A stretch of 64,000 nucleotides of DNA. Source: Oscillospiraceae bacterium (lineage in GTDB: Bacteria > Bacillota > Clostridia > Oscillospirales > Oscillospiraceae). The notes below the pieces were generated by a model. It was given only the letters and a program-made list of their open reading frames with translations. It searched no databases and was not told the DNA's origin. Below, one piece after another: positions 7,766-15,728 of the stretch. Location of the stretch: assembly GCA_022846075.1 (NCBI GenBank), contig AP025582.1, positions 1,426,001-1,490,000 on the forward strand, written 5' to 3'. The translations under genes were made by a program, and so were the position numbers. Every line of letters begins with the position of its first letter. Position 1 is the first letter of the stretch.

Positions 7766-10700
7766 TCACCGCCCTGACTGGAGCCATGCCTCCCGGAGCT
7801 GGGCGAGGACTTCCTCACTGGGCGGCGTAGGCTGGAGCTTGGGGCGGCTGAGGTAGTAACCCTGGAGATAGTCGGCGCCCAGGGCCACCACGGTACGCAT
7901 CTCGTCGGCGGTCTCCACCCCCTCGGCGATGACCTTGATGCCCATGCTCCGGCAAAGGCCCACCAGGTTGCGGAAAATGGCCTGGCGGTTTTCATCTTGG
8001 TCGATGTTTCGGACGATGCTCATGTCCATCTTGACATATTGGGGCTGAATGCTGAGCAGGAGGGCATCGTTGCTGTATCCGGTGCCGAAATCGTCCAGGG
8101 CCACCTTTTGATGGTACTGGCGGCAGCGCTGGAACTTGGCGGCGTTGGCGGTGTCGTTCATCTCGTCGTTTTCCGTCAGCTCGATAACGGTGCGCTCCAA
8201 ATAGGGGCCGAAACGGGCGTCATAGATGGCGGTCTCCTCGGGGGTCATGGACTGGCTGGGGATGGAGTTGAGGAAGATGAGGGCTCCCTCGGCCTTGTCA
8301 CTCAGGGCGTCAAAGGCCTCGATCCCGCGGCACCAGGTCAGCCACTCCACCTGGTGGAGCTTGGACTGGGTGCGGGCGATGCGCAGCAAGTCCTGGGGCG
8401 AGGACAAAATCGTGGAGCGAGGACGCATAAGGCCCTCATACCCCATGATTGTGCCGTTGGAGCAGTCCACCAGGGGTTGAAAGACAAAGTCCACCGCCTG
8501 GGTCTCCAAAATACGGTCCAGCTCGGCGTTGTTGTACAAAAGGAAGGAGTTTTCATGGTAGGCTTGGAGGTCGAAGTCCCGGATGGTGCCCTTGAGGGAG
8601 TGCTTGGCCTCGTACATGGCAAAGTCCGCGAAACGGACCAGCTCCTCCAATACGGTGCTGTCGTCGGGGTACCAGGCCACGCCGGCGGAGGCGCGGAGAC
8701 GGCAGGACTCCCCGCTGGGGAGGAGGATGGAGGTGCTGGTGAAGGCCTCCTGAAGCCGGTCGATGACCTGCTGGAGCTCGGCGCGGCTGGTGTATCCGCT
8801 GAAAAAGAGATAGAACTCGTCGCCTGAGATGCGGGCCACGACGCAGCGGTCGGCGGAAAAGCGCCGAAGCACGTTGGCGGCGCCTCGGATGTACTCGTCA
8901 CCGTAATCGTGGCCATAGGTGTCGTTGATGGACTTGAGATTGTCCAGATCCAGCATCATCATGGCCCCCACGCCCAGAGCCCCCGGCTTCTGGGTGAGCT
9001 TCTCCAGGTGGGCGTAGAAGGCGCGGCGGTTGAGCAGGCTGGTCAGCAGGTCGTGGTCCCGCTCATACTCGATGCGGCGGCGCTCCAGCCGGGACTCGGT
9101 GACGTCCACCAAAGCGCCCAGAACGAGATCGCCGCCCTCCTGGGTCACCTGGATCTGCACCCAGCGGGGTGCGCCGGTGACCAGGTCGGTGAGGTGGAGG
9201 ATGGCCGCCTCGCCGTCCCCGCTCTTCTCCTCCACACACATGGAGAGGCTCTGGAGCAGCTCCAGAAAGGCGGGGACATCCAGGGGGATCTCCGGGCTGG
9301 GAAGGCCCAGGAGGGAGTAAAAGTCCTCGGTGTAATAGAGAAAGTTGTGGCTCAGGCTCAGCTGGAAGGCGGCCAGGGGGACATGGGCCATCCTGACGAT
9401 GCGGGACAGCCGGGAGGAGGATTCCGCCACGTCGTGGCTCAGCCCTTCGATGGCGCTGGAGAGGTCGTCGATCTCCAGGATCTTGGTGGGCTCCAGATGG
9501 ACCGGCTTGCTGGGGTCCAGGGTGCGGACCTTCCGGGCCAGGGTCCGCAGGGGGCGGGTGAAGCTGACGCCGGCGATCAGGGAGATGGTAATGCCCAGAA
9601 TCAGGGTGGAGAGGGTCAGAAGAATCATCTGGCTGCGGACGTGGGCGGTAAAGTCCAGCAGGTCGCCGCTCTTGATTGCCGCGACCAGGGCCCAGTGCTG
9701 GGTCTCAAAGGGGGCGTTGACGTTGTAGAGCTTCAAATAGCGAACACTGCAATAGACATCCCCGGCGTTGTGTCCTTGGGCGGGAATGGCCATGTGGAGG
9801 TCTCCGTATACGTTCTTGCCGTCCAGCTGGAAGGTGCCGGACTCACCGAAGATCCACCGGGCCGTGGGACCTGAGGTGGATACCGTGCGGAAGGTGATAG
9901 GCTGGTCCCCCGCCGCGGGGGCCTCGTCCGCGATGGCCAGCAGGTAGGCTCCGTTGGAACCGCCGGAGAGCTCGGTGTAGGGAAGCTGCTGGCGCAGGTA
10001 GTCCACCGACAGCTCGATGCCCAGGACCCCGTACGGAAGTCCCTGCGCGTCCAACAGCGGTTGGCTGTATGTAATGACCGTGGTCTGGTCATTTTTCAGG
10101 GTGTGGGGCGGGCTCCAGTAGCCCAAGTCCTGGAGGGAGGCGCCGGGGTTTTCGGCGGCGGCCGTGATGGGGGCGTAAAAGGTGTCGGCGTCCCTGTCCA
10201 CGGAGAGGGTGGGGGCCCAGTTGATGTCCATGGTGAGCCCCAGGCGGTCCACCAGGTCCGCCGAGCAGCGCTTGAGGAGCAGATCGGCGTTGGTGGAGGA
10301 GATGGAAGAGGGGTCCATATCCCGCAGGTACAGGCAGGCCTTGTTTAGGACGCTCCCGTCCGCCGGGGCGGCGAGGGCGTCCGGGCCGTTGAAAACGACG
10401 AAGGCGCCGTTGACCGAGTTGCGGCGCATGGTGGAGATCAGGGGGTCCGCCAGCCGGGCCAGCAGGTCCACCGTCTGGTCACTGTTGGGGATCAGATCGG
10501 CGGAGGTGAGGCCCTGGGTGGCCAAGAAATCGGAGACGATGGCCTCCACCATATTCTGGGTCCACTCCAGCTCCGACCAGCGCTGGAGCATGTCGTTTTC
10601 CAGATAGTTTGTGCGGTTGGAAATCTGCTCGTCGAAGATATCCACGGCGTTCTGGTCCAGCTGGTTGAGGACGCCGCCCTGGAAGAGGAAGGCGGCGAAC

Positions 10701-10783
10701 AGGGCGCACTGGAACACCAGCGTGGCGATCAGAAAGGTGGATACGCGAAACAGAAAGGATTTTCCGCGCTGGGGATTGCGCAT
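7766..10783 (-). CDS. Membrane Cache-HAMP-PAS-GGDEF-EAL cyclic di-GMP enzyme
   Basis: A 1005-residue bifunctional-type c-di-GMP protein. Order: membrane helix (about 11-33), a large extracytoplasmic Cache-type sensor (35-365), second membrane helix (about 380-405), HAMP-like linker, PAS region (about 455-560), GGDEF domain with the signature RISGDEF near 653, and EAL domain starting at DFVFQPLVD near 760. EAL residues seen: GYEGLMR (EGL instead of EAL), LTEND, LDDFGTGYS and AEGVET. The SGDEF form is common in active cyclases, and the EAL metal ligands look present, so either activity is possible. It follows the solute-binding lipoprotein gene by 48 bases on the same strand, suggesting the lipoprotein feeds its external sensor. 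Confidence 0.9.
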   Translation of the reverse strand: MRNPQRGKSFLFRVSTFLIATLVFQCALFAAFLFQGGVLNQLDQNAVDIFDEQISNRTNYLENDMLQRWSELEWTQNMVEAIVSDFLATQGLTSADLIPNSDQTVDLLARLADPLISTMRRNSVNGAFVVFNGPDALAAPADGSVLNKACLYLRDMDPSSISSTNADLLLKRCSADLVDRLGLTMDINWAPTLSVDRDADTFYAPITAAAENPGASLQDLGYWSPPHTLKNDQTTVITYSQPLLDAQGLPYGVLGIELSVDYLRQQLPYTELSGGSNGAYLLAIADEAPAAGDQPITFRTVSTSGPTARWIFGESGTFQLDGKNVYGDLHMAIPAQGHNAGDVYCSVRYLKLYNVNAPFETQHWALVAAIKSGDLLDFTAHVRSQMILLTLSTLILGITISLIAGVSFTRPLRTLARKVRTLDPSKPVHLEPTKILEIDDLSSAIEGLSHDVAESSSRLSRIVRMAHVPLAAFQLSLSHNFLYYTEDFYSLLGLPSPEIPLDVPAFLELLQSLSMCVEEKSGDGEAAILHLTDLVTGAPRWVQIQVTQEGGDLVLGALVDVTESRLERRRIEYERDHDLLTSLLNRRAFYAHLEKLTQKPGALGVGAMMMLDLDNLKSINDTYGHDYGDEYIRGAANVLRRFSADRCVVARISGDEFYLFFSGYTSRAELQQVIDRLQEAFTSTSILLPSGESCRLRASAGVAWYPDDSTVLEELVRFADFAMYEAKHSLKGTIRDFDLQAYHENSFLLYNNAELDRILETQAVDFVFQPLVDCSNGTIMGYEGLMRPRSTILSSPQDLLRIARTQSKLHQVEWLTWCRGIEAFDALSDKAEGALIFLNSIPSQSMTPEETAIYDARFGPYLERTVIELTENDEMNDTANAAKFQRCRQYHQKVALDDFGTGYSNDALLLSIQPQYVKMDMSIVRNIDQDENRQAIFRNLVGLCRSMGIKVIAEGVETADEMRTVVALGADYLQGYYLSRPKLQPTPPSEEVLAQLREAWLQSGR

Positions 10784-10831
10784 GGGCCGTCACCAGCCTT
10801 TCCAATGATAGGATCAGGAAAAGTAAAAAGC

Positions 10832-12295
10832 TCAGCCGGCGGCCTGGGCGGCGGAGAGATCGGCCTTGAGCTGGTCAAACCAGCCCTGGAAGTTGGCGTC
10901 GGTGTCATACCGGGCCACGGCGTCGGCCAGGGAGGTCCCCTGGGCGGTCAGGGCCAGGATGGCCTGCCGGTCGGCGTCCGCCTTTTCACTCATGGACTTC
11001 TCCAGCACGCTGCGGCAGGCGTTTCCGCCGTCGAAGGCGGGGGTGGTGTAGCAAGTGCAGGCGTTGAGCTGATCCAGACCGGCGCTCAGCGTGTCCCGCA
11101 TCCGGCCGGCGGCGGTGTCATCCGCCTTGCCGCTGAGGGCGCTCTCCAGCACGGGCAGGGTGAGGGCCTCGTTGGTGACGGGGAGGTAGCCGGAGCCGGC
11201 GGAGAAGGCGGCGTTGCGCTCAGGGTCCGTGAACCACTTGAGGAAGACGGTGGAGGCATACTCCACGGCGGGGTCGGAGGCGATGACGCACATGCCCGCA
11301 CCCTGCTGGACGGCGTAGGGCTCGCCCCCGTCAAAGATGGGGGCGGGGTAGACCGCGTAGTCGATGGGATAGCTCTCCAGGTCATTGATGGTGACCTCGG
11401 TGGGGAAGTAGGTGGAGCCGGAGGAGGAGCCTACCAGGGCGATGATGGCGCCGGTATGGGCGGCGTCGGTGCGGAAGTTGCCCTGGGCGGAGAACCAGCC
11501 GTTGATGTAGGGGACATAGTAGTTGTCCCACAGCTTGCGGAAGACGGCCTCGTCGGCGTTGATGGTCACGCCGTCCTTCCCGCGGGCGAAGAGCTCCACC
11601 CCCAGCTGGCGGCTGCCGATAATGAAGTAGTTGGCCATGGCGTCCCGGCCGAAGAAGGCCTTGCCGTCATCCGGCTCGGGGGTGAGGGAGTCGGTCCACT
11701 CATAATAGGTCCGGGCGGTGCGGGTGACCCCTTCGATGGTCTCCAGATCGCTGAGGCTGGCGCCGGTGGCGGTGGAGAAGGCGGCCCAGTCGGTGGCGTT
11801 GAGCATCAAAAGCTCCACCGATTTGGCGATGGGGAAGACCTTGAGGGTGCCGTCGTCAGTGAGGTGCCCCTCGGCAATGAACTCGGGGCGGTAGGCGGCC
11901 AGCTCCTCCTCGGAGAGGTAAGGGGTCAGGTCGGCCAGCAGACCCAGCTTATCCACCTGGTAGGCGGTGTCCGCGTAGGCGGCAAAGATATCAGGGGTCT
12001 CGCTGGCACCCACCTTGTGGGCGGCGGCGTCCAGCACCTTGGCGGTCAGCTCGTTGACGTTGCCCTGGCTGAAGGCCTCCACCACGATGCCCGTGTCCTG
12101 GCCCACAGTCTCGTTGAACTCGGTAACCAGGCTGTCGAAGGCGTCCTTCTGAGGGCCGTTGTAGTAGTGCCAGATCTCCAGCGAGACAGGGGACTCCGGG
12201 TCCAGCTTGGGCAGGGCGGGCGCCTTGGGGGAACAGCCGGAGAGGGCCGTCAGGGACAGGGCGGCGGCGAGGGTGAGGCAGGCGAGCTTTTTCAT
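10832..12295 (-). CDS. Extracellular solute-binding lipoprotein (ABC family 1 type)
   Basis: A 487-residue lipoprotein. Signal peptide with lipobox LTALSGC near residue 20; mature protein has the features of family-1 sugar/oligosaccharide binding proteins: LEIWHYYNGPQKDAFDSLV, a central FARGKDGVTINADEAVFRKL, and a hinge region with FLKWFTDPERNAAFSAGSG YLP. ATG 12295 is chosen because the signal peptide begins there; an upstream in-frame start would place charged residues before it. No ABC permease or ATPase is nearby, and the only downstream gene is the Cache-GGDEF-EAL protein, so it may be a ligand-sensing partner and not a transporter component (inference). Confidence 0.87.
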   Translation of the reverse strand: MKKLACLTLAAALSLTALSGCSPKAPALPKLDPESPVSLEIWHYYNGPQKDAFDSLVTEFNETVGQDTGIVVEAFSQGNVNELTAKVLDAAAHKVGASETPDIFAAYADTAYQVDKLGLLADLTPYLSEEELAAYRPEFIAEGHLTDDGTLKVFPIAKSVELLMLNATDWAAFSTATGASLSDLETIEGVTRTARTYYEWTDSLTPEPDDGKAFFGRDAMANYFIIGSRQLGVELFARGKDGVTINADEAVFRKLWDNYYVPYINGWFSAQGNFRTDAAHTGAIIALVGSSSGSTYFPTEVTINDLESYPIDYAVYPAPIFDGGEPYAVQQGAGMCVIASDPAVEYASTVFLKWFTDPERNAAFSAGSGYLPVTNEALTLPVLESALSGKADDTAAGRMRDTLSAGLDQLNACTCYTTPAFDGGNACRSVLEKSMSEKADADRQAILALTAQGTSLADAVARYDTDANFQGWFDQLKADLSAAQAAG

Positions 12296-12337
12296 GATAC
12301 AAGACCCCTTCACATGATTCGGTTTTCGGTTACTGTC

Positions 12338-12353
12338 CACCGATCAATCGGTG
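12338..12353. promoter_or_regulatory. Palindrome in the leader of the solute-binding gene
   Basis: CACCGAT-CA-ATCGGTG, a perfect 7-bp-arm palindrome about 25 bases downstream of the proposed -10 box and 43 bases before the ATG. Size and place suit an operator, but no regulator is identified. Confidence 0.4.
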
Positions 12354-12377
12354 CAAGGGCGGACAATGAAAAAAACT

Positions 12378-12391
12378 ATTATATCATTATA
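12378..12391 (-). promoter_or_regulatory. Two consecutive TATAAT boxes before the solute-binding gene
   Basis: On the minus strand TATAAT occurs at 12391-12386 and again at 12383-12378. No convincing -35 hexamer is present; the upstream DNA is a 20-bp tandem repeat. Likely promoter of the lipoprotein plus GGDEF/EAL operon. Confidence 0.45.
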
Positions 12392-12426
12392 CATGGGAAT
12401 AATTCCTTATACATGGGAATAATTCC
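12387..12426. repeat. Perfect 20-bp tandem duplication
   Basis: The unit TTATACATGGGAATAATTCC occurs twice without spacer. Each copy contains the near-palindrome GGAATAATTCC. It lies between the NlpC/P60 terminator and the -10 boxes of the solute-binding gene, where -35 and activator sites would be. Confidence 0.85.
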
Positions 12427-12432
12427 TTTGTC

Positions 12433-12465
12433 AAAAAAAGACGCCACCCAAAGGGTGGCGTCTTT
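12433..12465 (-). terminator. Terminator of the NlpC/P60 gene
   Basis: Perfect 13-bp stem (12437-12449 with 12453-12465), three-base loop, and a seven-T run on the minus strand. It separates the hydrolase from the solute-binding operon. Confidence 0.9.
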
Positions 12466-12481
12466 CAACACAAGAAAGAGA

Positions 12482-13393
12482 TCAGAAAATACGGCGGGCG
12501 TACACATAGGTATTGTTGTAGTAATTGGAATTAAGGCTGTCGAACTGCACGGCGTATGTGTTGGTGGAGGCATGGATGAACTGGCCGTCGCCCACATAGA
12601 TGCCCACGTGAGAGACGGGGGTGGAGACCCGGCCGTTGTTGAAAAAGACCAGGTCGCCGGCCTGAAGCTCACTGCGGGAGACCGCGGTGCCGTTGTTGAG
12701 CTGGGCGCTGGCGGTGCGGTTCAGGGTATAGCCGAAATGGGCGTATACGTACTTGGTAAAGCCGGAGCAGTCAAAGCTGTTGGGGCCGTTGCCGCCCCAG
12801 ACATAGGGCTTGCCCAGGAACTGCTTGGCGTACTCCACGATCTGCTGGCCCAGGCTGGAGGAGGAAGCGGTCACGGTATCGTCTCCCCGGGAGCCCGCGG
12901 AGTCCTTGCAGGTGACCATATAATCGCTGGACACATAACCGTTCATGCCGTTGTAGGAGATTTTGTACCAGCCGGCGTCGATGCCGGTGATGGTGACCAC
13001 ATCCCCGTTGTTCAGGGAGAAGATGTGGGTATACTCGGTACCGGGGCCGGTGCGCACGTTGAGGGTGCCGCCGGTGGTCTGGACAAGGCCGTAGCCGATG
13101 GTCACGTCCGCCTGATTGGCCACGGTCAGATACTCGCCGGACATGTAGCCCTCCACAGACTTGTAGTCCACCTTGTACCAGCCGTTGCCGGCGTCCTCCA
13201 GAACCACCACGGTGTCCCCGCTGGGGGCGGTGGCCAGGATGGCGGCGTCGGTGCTGGCCTCGGCGCGCATGCGCAGGGCGTCGGCGGTCACGGTGCCCAC
13301 CCCGAGACTGGCGGCGGAGGCGCCTACCACACACAGAGCGGAGAGAGCGGCGGTCATCACAGCGCCACGCAGGAACTTACCGGAAAAGGACAT
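12482..13393 (-). CDS. Secreted SH3b-SH3b-NlpC/P60 peptidoglycan hydrolase
   Basis: A 303-residue exported cell-wall endopeptidase. Signal peptide at residues 1-28 (ending GASAAS); two bacterial SH3 domains (about 33-92 and 100-160, with GTLNVRTGPGTEY in the second); a Ser/Thr linker; and a C-terminal NlpC/P60 cysteine peptidase domain (about 180-303). Catalytic Cys lies in FDCSGF, His in SHVGIYVGD, and the third polar residue in FIHAS. Such enzymes cleave gamma-D-Glu-diamino acid bonds in stem peptides. ATG 13393 has AGGTAGG 9 bases upstream; an ATG at 13402 abuts the same site and is less likely. Monocistronic with a strong terminator. Confidence 0.92.
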   Translation of the reverse strand: MSFSGKFLRGAVMTAALSALCVVGASAASLGVGTVTADALRMRAEASTDAAILATAPSGDTVVVLEDAGNGWYKVDYKSVEGYMSGEYLTVANQADVTIGYGLVQTTGGTLNVRTGPGTEYTHIFSLNNGDVVTITGIDAGWYKISYNGMNGYVSSDYMVTCKDSAGSRGDDTVTASSSSLGQQIVEYAKQFLGKPYVWGGNGPNSFDCSGFTKYVYAHFGYTLNRTASAQLNNGTAVSRSELQAGDLVFFNNGRVSTPVSHVGIYVGDGQFIHASTNTYAVQFDSLNSNYYNNTYVYARRIF

Positions 13394-13440
13394 GGGACTC
13401 ATCCTACCTTTCTATATCTCTTCTCTTTTGTGTGAGGAAC

Positions 13441-13734
13441 TTACTTGCCGGAGAGAGCCCGCTCCAGCCAGATGGAGCCCACGTCCATGGCGGCATAGAG
13501 GCTGTCCTTCTCGCTCTTCTTCACCACCCGGTCCCGGCTTTTCAGATCGGGGTCGGTGAGCTGGAGCTGGACGGAGACCTTGGTGGCCACGTCCAGATCG
13601 CCTTCCTTTTTCGTGGAAAGGATCTGAAGGGCGATGATATATTTGTCGGCCATGCTGCCGTAGTAGATCAGGTTATCCTTCCTGCGAAGGGGGTGGCCCT
13701 TATAGACCAGAGGGATATCTTTCATGTCAGGCAT
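13441..13734 (-). CDS. Small conserved-looking protein of unknown function
   Basis: A 97-residue soluble protein, beta-rich by appearance (YKGHPLRRKDNLIYYGSMADKY, IIALQILSTKK, KVSVQLQLTD) with a helical C-terminus. No motif recognised. Support for being real: AAAGGAGG 6 bases before the ATG and an excellent sigma-A promoter upstream. It precedes the NlpC/P60 gene on the same strand with 47 bases between, so they may be cotranscribed. Confidence 0.75.
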   Translation of the reverse strand: MPDMKDIPLVYKGHPLRRKDNLIYYGSMADKYIIALQILSTKKEGDLDVATKVSVQLQLTDPDLKSRDRVVKKSEKDSLYAAMDVGSIWLERALSGK

Positions 13735-13781
13735 CGAATGCCTCCTTTATGTTACTGTTATGTTTCAACGCTTGTAACCGA

Positions 13782-13810
13782 ATTGTAACACATTGATACC
13801 AAAGTGTCAA
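13782..13810 (-). promoter_or_regulatory. Strong sigma-A promoter for the 13441 gene
   Basis: On the minus strand TTGACA (13810-13805), 17-base spacer, TACAAT (13787-13782), 48 bases before the ATG. Confidence 0.85.
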
Positions 13811-13842
13811 CGCCTGTTTGGAAAGAAAAGGTCGAGAAATAT

Positions 13843-13871
13843 TTGCCAAACCGATACGGGGCCAGTATACT
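13843..13871 (+). promoter_or_regulatory. Sigma-A promoter of the PIG-V-like gene
   Basis: TTGCCA (13843-13848), 17-base spacer, TATACT (13866-13871). Transcription would start near 13878, which excludes the in-frame ATG at 13880 as a start. It is divergent from the promoter at 13782-13810. Confidence 0.8.
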
Positions 13872-13894
13872 AACATCATATGGGAGAGATGCGC

Positions 13895-15175
13895 ATGATG
13901 ACACTTTGGACCCTGGCCGCCACACTTCTCTTTTTGGCGGCTTTTGGAGGGCTGGTCCTGCGCTGGCTGGCCTTCAGCGGGGCGGAGATCCCCGCCCCGT
14001 TTTCCGATCCGCTCCCCTCCAGGATGGGGAAAAAACCGGAGCGGACAGACCTGTGGAAGGTATTTCTGGCGGCCCTTTTGTTCCGCCTGGCCCTGGCCCT
14101 GGGGAGCCTGCTGCTCTACAACACCCTCTCCGGCGGGGCGGTGGGGCTGAGGGGACTGCCGGAGCTGTGGAGCCGGTGGGACGCCCCCCACTATATCAAG
14201 TTGGTGGAATTGGGCTACGGGGGTTATCTGGAGGATGGACAACCCCTGTTCCTGGTGTTTTATCCCCTCTATGTGTGGATCACCAGGGCGCTTACCCTGG
14301 TGATCCCGGATACCGCCCTGGCCGGGATGGCGGTGAGCTTTCTCTGCTTTGCCTGGGGATGTGTCTACCTCTACCGGCTGGCGGCGGAGGAATACGGGGC
14401 GAAGGCCGCCCGCCGGACACTGGTCCTGCTGTGGGCCTATCCCTTCTCCTTCTTCTTCGGCGGCATCATGACCGAGAGCCTTTTCCTTCTCACCACCGCG
14501 GCGGGGCTCTACCACATCCGCCGCCACCAGTGGGGCAAGGCTGCGGTCTGGGGGTTTCTGGCCGCTTTGACCCGGATGCAGGGGGTCCTGCTGGTGGGGG
14601 CGGCGGCGGCGGAGCTGGTCAATGGGGTCAAACCCTTCCGGTCTCGGGGAGCGGAAAGGGGACGGGCTTTCCTGGAGATCGGGAAGAAGCTGCCTCTGCT
14701 CTGCGTCCCCCTCCTGGGCAGTCTGGCCTATTTCGCCCTCAACGCCCACGTCACGGGGGATCCCTTCGCCTTCACGAAAATGCAGGCCCACTGGAGCCAG
14801 GGCTTCCAGTGGTTCCCCGGGGTGCTGGGGTATCTGGCGAAAAACGCCCTGACCTGGCCCAGCGTGACCACCCGGTGGGAGATGTGGATCCCGGAGCTGC
14901 TGCTCTTTCCTGTTTTCGCCCTGCTGCTGTGGCGGAGCTGGAAAAAGCACCGGAGCATGTTTACCCTGTACGGCTTCGTCTATTTTATCCTGAACTACTG
15001 CCTCTCCTGGCTTTTGAGCGCCGGGCGCTACCTCTCCTGTGCGGTACCCTGTTTCCTTTTCGCCGCCGATGAGCTGGAGGGGAAGCCCAAGAGGACGGCG
15101 GCTCTGGTGGCCGTGATGTCGGTTCTCCAGGCGGTGTTTTTGTACCGCTACCTATGCTGGGGGCAGGTAATGTAA
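13895..15175 (+). CDS. PIG-V-like polytopic mannosyltransferase
   Basis: A 426-residue integral membrane protein with roughly ten hydrophobic helices. The early extracytoplasmic loop SRWDAPHYIKLVELGY resembles the PIG-V/GPI-mannosyltransferase II signature (WDAxxY), and FFFGGIMTESLFLL and ALTRMQGVLL are further PIG-V-like stretches. These GT-C enzymes use polyprenyl-phosphate mannose to glycosylate outside the membrane. The start at 13895 (or 13898) has GGGAGAG at 6-9 bases. The lipid-sugar donor could come from the GT2 enzyme at 1422, which is inference. Downstream is the tautomerase. Confidence 0.8.
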   Translation: MMTLWTLAATLLFLAAFGGLVLRWLAFSGAEIPAPFSDPLPSRMGKKPERTDLWKVFLAALLFRLALALGSLLLYNTLSGGAVGLRGLPELWSRWDAPHYIKLVELGYGGYLEDGQPLFLVFYPLYVWITRALTLVIPDTALAGMAVSFLCFAWGCVYLYRLAAEEYGAKAARRTLVLLWAYPFSFFFGGIMTESLFLLTTAAGLYHIRRHQWGKAAVWGFLAALTRMQGVLLVGAAAAELVNGVKPFRSRGAERGRAFLEIGKKLPLLCVPLLGSLAYFALNAHVTGDPFAFTKMQAHWSQGFQWFPGVLGYLAKNALTWPSVTTRWEMWIPELLLFPVFALLLWRSWKKHRSMFTLYGFVYFILNYCLSWLLSAGRYLSCAVPCFLFAADELEGKPKRTAALVAVMSVLQAVFLYRYLCWGQVM

Positions 15176-15244
15176 GCGAGGATAAAAGGATGCGGGAACT
15201 GAGAGGCTTTGGGCGGAACAGTAGGAAAGGGGAGAAAAAGGAAT

Positions 15245-15679
15245 ATGCCGACGTACATGGTGTTTTCGGCGCCGGGGGCGCTGACGGCGGAGCAGGAACA
15301 GCGGGTGGCCGAGGCCATCACTGCCGCCCACGCCAAGTCCACCGGGGCGCCCCGGTACTACGTCCAGGTGATCCTGGGAGCGGGGGAGGGCTGCCGCCGC
15401 TTTGTGGGGGGACAGCCCAGCCAAAAACAGTTGTGGATCCGGGGGGACATCCGGGCGGGCCGGAGCGACGAACAGCTCAAGGACCTGCTTCTGGAACTGA
15501 TGCGGGGGGTAGCCCGGGCGGCGGAGATAGACGAGGAGGACGTGTGGATCGACCTCAATGAGGTGAGGCCCACCGCCATCCTGAAATTTCGGACCGTCTT
15601 TCCGCCCGCCGGGCGGGAGAAGGAGTGGGAGGAAAGTCTTTCCGCCCCTCTGCGGGAAAAGCTGGGCATCACACCCTGA
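15245..15679 (+). CDS. Tautomerase superfamily protein, cis-CaaD-like
   Basis: A 144-residue member of the tautomerase superfamily, probably of the cis-3-chloroacrylate dehalogenase-like group (long, fused two-unit form). Starting at ATG 15245 gives the essential N-terminal proline after Met removal (PTYMVF). Numbered from that proline, His28 is present exactly where cis-CaaD has His28, and the RGDIRAGRS stretch (Arg69, Arg72) matches the substrate-binding arginines; the Tyr103 of cis-CaaD is not obvious. Real substrate unknown. It lies 69 bases after the PIG-V gene and ends at a strong shared terminator. Confidence 0.8.
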   Translation: MPTYMVFSAPGALTAEQEQRVAEAITAAHAKSTGAPRYYVQVILGAGEGCRRFVGGQPSQKQLWIRGDIRAGRSDEQLKDLLLELMRGVARAAEIDEEDVWIDLNEVRPTAILKFRTVFPPAGREKEWEESLSAPLREKLGITP

Positions 15680-15685
15680 TCGAAT

Positions 15686-15728
15686 AAAAACCGGGCGGCC
15701 CCTTGTAAAAAGGGGCCGCCCGGTTTTT
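15686..15728. terminator. Bidirectional terminator between the tautomerase and Gpi18-like genes
   Basis: Seventeen-base arms around CCGGGCGGCCCC with A-run and T-run on the two sides; overlaps the stop codon of the minus-strand gene. Confidence 0.92.

Noticed and set aside
12387-12426. Possible CRISPR array
   Set aside because: Only two adjacent copies with no spacer and no cas genes in the window.
10805-13435. An 876-codon plus-strand frame opposite the solute-binding and NlpC/P60 genes
   Set aside because: It crosses two terminators and promoters and is antisense to two well-supported genes.
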